DNA of 64,000 nucleotides from Blepharisma japonicum (taxonomy: Eukaryota; Ciliophora; Heterotrichea; Heterotrichida; Blepharismidae), in the NCBI GenBank assembly GCA_949751835.1, contig CATKHK010000014.1, positions 310,001 to 374,000 on the forward strand, read 5' to 3'. Below are positions 57,952 through 64,000 of this stretch, one piece after another. Every line of letters starts with the position of its first letter. Positions within the stretch are counted from its first letter, which is position 1. The translations under genes were made by a program, and so were the position numbers. Below the pieces are notes generated by a model. The model saw only the letters and a program-made list of their open reading frames with translations, ran no database searches and was not told where the DNA came from.

Positions 57952-59886
57952 ATGGAAGCTTTTAAACGTGATACAACTGCTGATGATTTACAATCTTTTG
58001 ATCCTCAAGACTGGCCAAATATTCCACGTCCTATTATCATTACATTTGCCTTAATCAGAAAAGCGCTTTTAAATCATGAAAATGGCATTTCAAAACTAAA
58101 ACAATCAATTCATCATGTGGATGTTAAAGGAGAAACTCATTATAATGAGCTTGTAAAAACCATTTCAAATACAAATGATATGATAGTAAGCTCAGAAGAA
58201 ATTTGCAAAGATTTTACAGAAGAAAAATACGAAAAAGTGAAAAAGAAAATTCAGAAACTTCAAGGAAAAATTCAAAAAGAAAATGAAAATAGAGCAAAAT
58301 CGTTGGAAGATTATAAGTGAAGCTTGAATGAGCAGTTAGGAAATATTAATAAAAGAATTGATGCACTGCCTACTTTCGCGATTTTAGATGAACTAATTGA
58401 AGAGATGAAGGAAAAATTAAAAGAGAAATTAATTACTGAAGTAAGAGATACGCTATTGAACCCAGAAATCTATATGATGTCACAGAGACTAAGGCTTGTA
58501 AACTCGTAAGAGATATTTAGAGACTTAGAAAATGACATTGAATTAGCTAATAAAAAAATCATCACTGAAACCAAAATTTTAGATGAAAAAATTGAAAGAA
58601 TCAACTTCATTTTGAAAGGGAATAGCACTGAGATTGAAAAGAAAATTGAAAGTAATGGTAATGCTTTTAAAAATGAAATAAAGAAAATTAAAGATTTTGA
58701 TGAGCATCTAAAATCGCTGTATCATTCTCAAGATCAGCAAATATCAAAGCTATGCACAGCCTTAGGTGAAAAAATAAAAAAAATCAAAATTAGTATTAAA
58801 GAATGGCAAGATAAACTTGAAGAAGTGAAAAACTCTATTCCTCAGGCGCATATAATGCCTTCTCCTATTCCTCTGTCATCAATTCAAAATATTCCAGGCG
58901 TTGAAATTTCATCTTACTCTCCTACTGTATCTTTACAGCAAAACAACTTTAATCAGAAAGAATTCCAAGAGCAAATGGGACAAGAAGCCAAGCCTTTTCA
59001 AGAATTTCAACCTACTGAGCAATATCAAGATGAAGCTTTCTCTCCAAAATCTTTAAGCTTTAAGCCTTCACAAGATAGTATCCTTGATTTTCAAATCCCA
59101 GTTCATCCAACTTTTAATATTCCAATTGAAGAAATAACAGAAAAATTGAAAGATGAAATTAGAGAAGAAATTTCTGAACTAAAAATAGAAATTTATGAGC
59201 ACATAAAAACTCATGATGATAAATTAGCAAAAGATATAACGGATTCTATTAAGCCGATAGAAAACAGGATCAATAACACCAAAGGTGTATTAGAAAATTA
59301 TGTAAAAGAATTAAGAGATAAACTAGCGTGACTTCCTATCAGCCTAAACCAATTAGAAGGAATGAATCCGACTGAGGCAAGAATTTTTACACTAGAAGCT
59401 CGCTTGCGTTCAGAAGAAAATTCCCGAATTCAAGGCTTCAACCAAATTTTAAAGGTCCTTGACAACTCAAAACCACAGCTTCCTCCTTCAAGCCGCGCTA
59501 GCCCTGAGCCAACTCACAGACGAGAAGTTTCCACTCCTCAAATTCCTTCAGGAAGAGTTTCCAACCGACCTCGTAGTAAAATCTACGAACGTCGTGCAAC
59601 TCCAGGCGGTATGTGCACTTCTGACATGTGAAAAAAGCCATCCGAGCACAAAAAATCACTAAATGAATCAGATAGTATCCATGGCTCCAAAATCGCTACA
59701 CACTCCCCCTTAGAAAATTTCCTTTCAGACGACAACAATGCTGAAATTTTCCACAGATACCAAGCCCACCGAAAATTCAAAGAAATTCCTAAATCCTGGG
59801 ACCTTGACACATTTTCTGCTCAAAAAGACATGAGCCCTGTCCCAAGCAAGGACGAAATTACCTTAAGATCTAAGCTTTCAAACTAA
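57952..59886 (+). CDS. unknown coiled-coil protein with Pro/Gln-rich centre
   Basis: 639 residues after removing the intron at 58506-58520 and reading TGA (58318-58320, 59329-59331, 59629-59631) as Trp. Start: MEAFKRDTTADDLQSFDPQD, then IPRPIIITFALIRKALLNHE. Coiled coil runs about 45-295 (heptads in EKYEKVKKKIQKLQGKIQ and ELIEEMKEKLKEKLITEV), followed by a Gln/Pro/Phe-rich flexible stretch (about 300-390), a second coiled coil (about 395-470), and a basic Arg/Ser-Pro-rich tail (SRASPEPTHRREVST, NRPRSKIYERRATPGG). This resembles cytoskeletal or basal-body scaffold proteins; no family recognised. It shares a 37-bp divergent promoter with the PPC protein. Confidence 0.8.
58506..58520 (+). other. 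15-nt spliceosomal intron
   Basis: GTAAGAGATATTTAG, phase 2. Removal joins TC|A (Ser) and keeps the coiled coil in register (RLVNS|DLENDIE); retention gives TAA. Confidence 0.9.
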
Positions 59887-59933
59887 TTTTCCTTCTTATT
59901 AATTTAGCCATAAATCACCATAATAAAGGCAAG

Positions 59934-60524
59934 ATGTCAGATCATCGCAACAAGATCATCAAGAAAGGCAGCGAACCATCAGAATTCGAGTACCACGTAG
60001 CTCAGGCTCTGGGTGAAATCGAAGCCTCTGCAAGTGATCTTAAAGGCGAGCTGAAAGATGTGTTTATTACAGGTGCCAGCGAGTTTGAAGGAAAGTTCAG
60101 AGGAGCAGTTCGACAAGCTGTCATCATAATGTTCCATTACAGATCTCTTGCAGCTGTCAGAAAGATCTACGCTCGCTTATTAGGGGAACTTGAAAAGCGA
60201 TTTAGCAGACCAGTGGCTATTATTTTTAGCCGAACTATCTTACCCAAGTATCTTAAATCCAAGGGACAACAAAAACGACCTTATTCAAGAACTTTGACAA
60301 GTGTGCATGAAGCTATTTTGGACGATCTTGTATTCCCTGCTAGTATTCTTGGCAAGAGAATGAGGATTAAAACTGACGGCAAAAGAATTTTCAAAGTTTT
60401 GCTTGATCCTAAAGACAGAGAAAAGCTTGAAGAAAAATTAGATACCTTATGTGCAGTTTATAATAAACTCACCAATAAAGAGCTCGTTTTTGAGTTTCCT
60501 TTGAGCAGAGAGTTTCCAGTTTAA
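59934..60524 (+). CDS. RPS7: 40S ribosomal protein eS7
   Basis: 196 residues, complete, without intron or TGA. Family landmarks: VRQAVIIMFHYRSLAAVRKI, RLLGELEKRFS, RTILPKYLK, GQQKRPYSRTLTSVHEAILD then DLVFPASILGKRMR (human: [20 protein letters not shown] then FPSEIVGKRIR), and VYNKLTNKELVFEFP at the end. A component of the small ribosomal subunit body. The gene is more G+C-rich than its neighbours, as expected of a highly expressed gene. It starts only 47 bp after the previous stop, so its promoter is very short or overlaps that gene's 3' end. Confidence 0.97.
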   Translation: MSDHRNKIIKKGSEPSEFEYHVAQALGEIEASASDLKGELKDVFITGASEFEGKFRGAVRQAVIIMFHYRSLAAVRKIYARLLGELEKRFSRPVAIIFSRTILPKYLKSKGQQKRPYSRTLTSVHEAILDDLVFPASILGKRMRIKTDGKRIFKVLLDPKDREKLEEKLDTLCAVYNKLTNKELVFEFPLSREFPV

Positions 60525-60563
60525 CTTAACCTAAGGTTATCTTTACAAATTAATAGTAATAAT

Positions 60564-61406
60564 ATGAAAAGAAGTTTTGGGAGAAATAGAGAAGGGCTGC
60601 CTAAAGCAATGAGAAGTGGCATTCCTACGCTAGATTTGCTATTTCAAGGAGGGTTGCCTATGGGCAGCTTATGCTTAATAGAAGAAGATCCGAGGAATAA
60701 TGATTCGCTGAATATTTCGAGGTGCTTTTTAGGGGAAGGTTGTGTTAGTGATGAAAAATTGTTTATTTATGGAGAAAATCTTAGTGAAAGTTTGATCCCA
60801 GATATAAGGAGAATTGGAGATGGTGAGCAGAAATCTTCATCGATTCAATGACGTTACGAGACATTTAGCAACACAAGTCTTATAAGAGAGCCATATTGCA
60901 TTGACTTAGCAAGTACTGCTAGCAATCAAAGGAATGCTGTGTTTGGGGTGATTAGTCCAAGTATCGATGATTCTTATAAAAATCTATGAAATACTATAAG
61001 ACAGGATATTTTGTCACATGAAAATACAAATGCGGGTAGAGTTCTTATTCTCTCAATGTTGGGGAGCTCTTGGCCTAAACTTTCTTATTCTGATATTTAT
61101 CAGTTTTTGAGTAGTTTGAAAACTCTGTTGAGGACAATTAACGGAGTCTGCATGATAACGATGCCAACAAATACACTCAATGCAAATCTACTGAGCTTGG
61201 TATATTCAAGTTGTGATATTATTTTATCGTGTGAGAGTGTAGAAGGTAAAAAATCGTCCATGCTAAGGATTAAAAAAGCACCTAGAATGCTTGGAAATAT
61301 TAATTATGAAACGATACCACTTAGGATAAGAGCTGATAAATGCACGATAGCAATAGAGCAGCTTACAGCTAAAAACCATAAAGAGCATCAAGAAAATGCT
61401 GAATAA
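60564..61406 (+). CDS. ELP4: Elongator complex subunit ELP4
   Basis: 280 residues through TGA Trp codons at 60849-60851 and 60987-60989. Matches ELP4/PAXNEB: GIPTLDLLFQGGLPMGSLCL then IEEDPRNN (human GLPSLDQLLGGGLAVGTVLL then IEEDKYN), the Trp-Arg-Tyr after the insert (IQ-W-RYETF against IAWRYQLL), VLILSMLGSSWP, FLSSLKTLLRTINGVCMITM then PT (human VLRGLLRTSLSACIITM then PT) and RIKKAPRMLG. ELP4 is a RecA-fold subunit lacking a usable Walker P-loop; with ELP5 and ELP6 it forms the hexamer that aids wobble-uridine modification of tRNAs. It is shorter than human in the central linker. It follows RPS7 by 39 bp and converges on a TMBIM gene. Confidence 0.92.
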
Positions 61407-61465
61407 TTCGATTTTCGAAATAAATTTTAAGTGTTTTCGTTATAAACTTGTATTTATTAATTTTA

Positions 61466-62170
61466 TTAATTTCTTCTTCCCAAGAGTTGCAGAAGATATA
61501 AGAATAATCCAATAATGTCAATATATAAGCACATCGCTCCAACTATATAATCATCGTATCCAAGTTGGTATTTCCTACCTCCAGCTATCATTTGTGTATC
61601 AATGACGATATAAAATGTATAAATTATCACAAACACAAAACAAATTACTACATTGAGCGGCCTTGAATAGGCAAAAATTCCCATGAAGAGGGCGAAGAAA
61701 ATGGCACCAAGAAGGATTCCAAATAAAACCCCATAGCATGTTGTAAAATCTCTTTTGGTGAAGCAGGCATAAGCTGTGACTCCTATGGTGACACCCATTG
61801 TCATTACTGCTGCAATTAGGATTGTTATTGGATCGTAGTAAGCTGTAGCATTTGCGACTAGAAAACTTTCACCTAAAGTAAAAATTCCAGTCACAATGTA
61901 ATTTTGAGGTACCTTTCTAGCGAAATTTTTACAACAGAACAATGTTATGATGCATACTATTGCGACAGCAAACATAATGAGCAAAAACCATCAATTAACC
62001 CTCATTCAATCTCTGAATCCTTCAATTCCGACAGCCAGGCCTGTGATAAATGAAGTCATTGCAAGCTGAATTACCAGAATAGAGTAAACTTTACGGATGA
62101 ACCCATTACGGTCATCATACTGATTTTTCAGTGCATACCAGTCATTATTCCCTTGTTCAATATCGTGCAT
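61466..62170 (-). CDS. TMBIM/Lifeguard (BAX inhibitor-1 family) protein, copy 1
   Basis: 234 residues starting at ATG 62168-62170 and read through several TGA Trp codons (including DWM and NWWF). After a short tail (MHDIEQGNNDWYALKNQYDD) come about seven membrane helices. Family strings: RNGFIRKVYSILVIQLAMTS, CCKNFARKVPQNYI, IDTQMIAGGRKYQLGYDDYI and GAMCLYIDIIGLFLYLLQLL. The paired Asp residues expected for the calcium/pH site are present (IDTQ; YDDYI; YIDII). Lifeguard-type TMBIM proteins are ER or Golgi calcium-leak channels that temper cell death. It sits in tandem with a diverged paralogue 64 bp upstream. Confidence 0.9.
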
Positions 62171-62234
62171 TTTTATTTATATAATTTAGGCAAATTAATA
62201 TATATTTACTTATATATCACAACAAAATCTGATC

Positions 62235-62957
62235 TTACTTACAGATTTTATCTAGGCAATTAAAAATACAAAAAATAATCGCAAAAATGTCTATATATAT
62301 AGCCACCGATCCTGCAATATAGTCGTCACAAGTTAGTCCATATTTTCCTTCTTCAGCAATTAATTGAGTATCAATAACAAGATATAATGAAAAAAGAAGC
62401 ACACATCCTAAACTTATAAATACAGTCCAAATATGAGTGCTGAAGAAAAATCCCATGCATATCCCAAAGCATATAAAGGCTAAAGTAGAGCCGCTCAATA
62501 ATCCCCAGTGCCATGAATAATTATATCCAGAAAAAAGAGCATAAGCAGTTAGTCCTAGTGCAGCCCCTAAAGTTATTACTGCAGCAATAAAAACTGTGAT
62601 TGGGTCTAAAAGTGAAGCAATTGCCCCCATTAGGAGACTTTGACTAAATATTAAGATGCCAAGAATGAGAAAGTTTATTGGTACCTTCCTTGCCGCTTTT
62701 TTCCATACCAAAAGAATTAAGAAACAAACAAAATAAACAGCAATTAGGAACCAGAGAAACCACATATTGTCAAGGAACCACTGTTGGAATCTTTTAGATC
62801 CCATAACAGTTCCAGCAACAATAGTCGTAAAAATGAGTTGGATCGATAAGATCACATAGACTCTTTTCATAAAATCTTCTTTGTCTAGTTTATATTGGTA
62901 TTTCATATAGTGATAATCAGCCCGAGGTGCTCCTGGTTGGTTTGATTCTGCCTCCAT
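62235..62957 (-). CDS. TMBIM/Lifeguard (BAX inhibitor-1 family) protein, copy 2
   Basis: 240 residues without internal TGA. Same family: DFMKRVYVILSIQLIFTTIV, WKKAARKVPINFLILGILIF, VIDTQLIAEEGKYGLTCDDY and VAIYIDIFAIIFCIF. The N-terminal tail (MEAESNQPGAPRADYHYMKY) is longer and Pro-containing. Most conserved Asp residues remain, but the last helix ends in NCLDKICK in place of the LLQLLGRRN of copy 1, so the C-terminus has diverged. Clear tandem duplicate of the preceding gene but well diverged, so the duplication is not recent. Confidence 0.9.
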   Translation of the reverse strand: MEAESNQPGAPRADYHYMKYQYKLDKEDFMKRVYVILSIQLIFTTIVAGTVMGSKRFQQWFLDNMWFLWFLIAVYFVCFLILLVWKKAARKVPINFLILGILIFSQSLLMGAIASLLDPITVFIAAVITLGAALGLTAYALFSGYNYSWHWGLLSGSTLAFICFGICMGFFFSTHIWTVFISLGCVLLFSLYLVIDTQLIAEEGKYGLTCDDYIAGSVAIYIDIFAIIFCIFNCLDKICK

Positions 62958-63615
62958 TTAATATTTTGAATTATTATTTCGGGCTTAATAAAATCAGAAA
63001 AGTAAAAATGTCTTTATATTTCTTATCATGTGGTAGAAAGGATAGTTTTAAATATAAAAGTATGCGGATAAGATTTTTTCTGGGCAAAGAATTATTTAGC
63101 ATATACTGATTAATGCTTATATATAGTAATAATAGTTTTGTTAGTCTAGGCTAATTTAAAATTTAAAAGATTTTATATCACGAGAAGATTGATAACTTAG
63201 AAATTAGAAGCTTGAAATAGCCCCAAGTGTTTTGCTTAATTAAACCAAAAAGCTCGCTCTGTTGAAATTTTCTTAAGTTAGAGTTAAATTCTTGAAATAA
63301 AAATACTTCAAAAAAATGTTTTGCAACCAGATGGCATATATATTAATCATTCTAATATTAAGAAAAGCTAATTAAAGATCTTTAATAAAAATTTTATCCA
63401 TTTGCTAACTGTAAAAATCTAATTTATTGAATTTATCCTAAGAATCAGTTTTAAATAAAATATGATATTTATTTTATTAATTATTATCAGTTCTTATGAG
63501 AAATCTTTCTAAGAGAGTGATAGAAATTAGAGAAATTTGCAAAGAATTAAAGAAAGAAAGCTAGCCAAAATCACCGTTTATAATTGCCAATTCCATAGCA
63601 CTTTTTATAATCATA
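62958..63615. other. divergent intergenic region, no gene seen
   Basis: 658 bp between TMBIM copy 2 (minus) and DBR1 (plus). A+T-rich, with stops in all frames and no recognisable element. Confidence 0.5.
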
Positions 63616-64000
63616 ATGTATATCGCAGTTGTAGGATGTGTTCATGGCGAGCTTGAGTTAATGTACAATACTATTAAAGAGCTTGAAAATGAGCGCGGAG
63701 TTAAAGTCGACATCATCCTTTGTACTGGAGATTTCGAAGCTATGAGAAACGAAGACGATCTAAGGACTTTGACATGCCCAGAAAAATATCGCACAATGGG
63801 TGATTTTTGTAAATATCACAATGGCGAGCTTCAAGCTGAAACATTGACTTTGTTTATTGGAGGAAATCACGAAGCTGTAGGGCATATGAAGGAACTGCCT
63901 TGAGGAGGATGGGTAGCGCCAAATATTTATTATATGGGCAGAGCAGGAGTCATGAGATTTGGAGATTTAAGAATTGCAGGAATTTCTGGAATTTTTCATA
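63616..64000 (+). CDS. DBR1: lariat debranching enzyme DBR1, 5' part (runs off window)
   Basis: The first 128 codons of a metallophosphoesterase, with TGA at 63901-63903 as Trp. Motifs: [15 protein letters not shown] (the DBR1 form GCxHG, with Cys where other phosphoesterases have Asp), [19 protein letters not shown] (GDF), [28 protein letters not shown] (GNHE), [16 protein letters not shown] and [10 protein letters not shown]. This order and the Tyr-Met-Gly-x-x-Gly string are diagnostic of DBR1. It hydrolyses the 2'-5' bond of excised intron lariats in the nucleus. Here its substrates would be 15-nt introns, so lariat loops would be only about ten nucleotides. The gene continues beyond the window. 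Confidence 0.95.

Noticed and set aside
1-64000. Standard genetic code with many pseudogenes
   Set aside because: TGA interruptions fall at conserved Trp positions in otherwise perfect housekeeping genes; TAA/TAG interruptions are all explained by 15-nt introns in intact genes.
1-64000. UAA/UAG=Gln code for the whole genome (as in Paramecium or Tetrahymena)
   Set aside because: All intact genes end in TAA or TAG at the expected family C-terminus, and reading through them gives no homologous extension.
1-64000. CRISPR array, insertion sequence, transposon or viral relic
   Set aside because: No regularly spaced repeats, no transposase, integrase, reverse transcriptase or capsid-like frame, and no long terminal repeats. 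The only direct repeat flanks the assembly gap.
1-64000. tRNA or rRNA genes
   Set aside because: No spacer shows a B-box-like GGTTCGANNCC with matching acceptor and anticodon arms, and no rRNA core sequence was seen.

Overview
This window looks like macronuclear (somatic) DNA of a heterotrich ciliate that reads UGA as tryptophan, most likely Blepharisma or a close relative. Four things in the sequence support this. (1) Nearly every long gene is crossed in frame by TGA, often where the family has an invariant Trp: the kinase DV-W-SLG motif at 32322-32324, the HSF DNA-binding domain at 46562-46564, the sugar-porter QQ-W-CGIN motif. TAA and TAG end every intact gene and TGA ends none. (2) Twelve introns can be placed by protein continuity; all are exactly 15 nt, begin GTAA, end YAG and carry A at position 10. 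(3) Packing is tight: stop codons of convergent genes lie 4-5 bp apart, and one divergent pair has start codons 37 bp apart. (4) Spacers are much richer in A+T than the genes. The species is inferred; no rRNA lies in the window.

Layout. 0-8.2 kb: a PGAP2/Frag1-like membrane protein, an unknown coiled-coil gene, the ribosome-assembly GTPase NOG2/GNL2 and a full-length ABCB-type ABC transporter with an unusual H-loop. 8.2-10.7 kb: the poorest stretch, with two broken gene-like relics and a 100-N scaffold gap flanked by an exact 127-bp duplication. 10.7-18.8 kb: DUSP12/YVH1 phosphatase, a sugar transporter lacking its N-terminus, an RCC1-repeat protein, two unknown genes and a kelch-like protein. 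19-26.3 kb: a very large multi-pass PAS protein, a 1.2-kb gene-free stretch and two unknown genes. 26.5-36.1 kb: an LYR-motif mitochondrial protein, an unknown gene, a KICSTOR subunit KICS2-like gene head-to-head with an S6K/SGK/Akt-like AGC kinase, a thioredoxin-fold membrane protein, a ULK-like kinase, a mitochondrial carrier (SLC25A42-like), VMA12/TMEM199 and two small unknowns. 36.1-45.6 kb: a membrane cyclic-nucleotide phosphodiesterase, a DUF229 (alkaline phosphatase superfamily) protein and a complete glycogen debranching enzyme, all on the minus strand. 46.4-64 kb: an HSF-type factor, NAA25, a J-like protein without HPD, a 1721-residue PPC-repeat surface protein, a coiled-coil protein, ribosomal protein eS7, ELP4, two tandem TMBIM proteins and the 5' part of lariat debranching enzyme DBR1.

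This is mostly ordinary eukaryotic housekeeping with a signalling flavour (KICSTOR subunit, AGC kinase, ULK-like kinase, PDE, PAS protein). I found no transposon, CRISPR array, tRNA or rRNA. The observations most worth a second look are the fixed-geometry 15-nt introns, the KICS2/AGC-kinase head-to-head pair, the H-to-Q change in the ABC transporter, the truncated sugar porter, and the relics near the assembly gap and at 23.5-24.4 kb.
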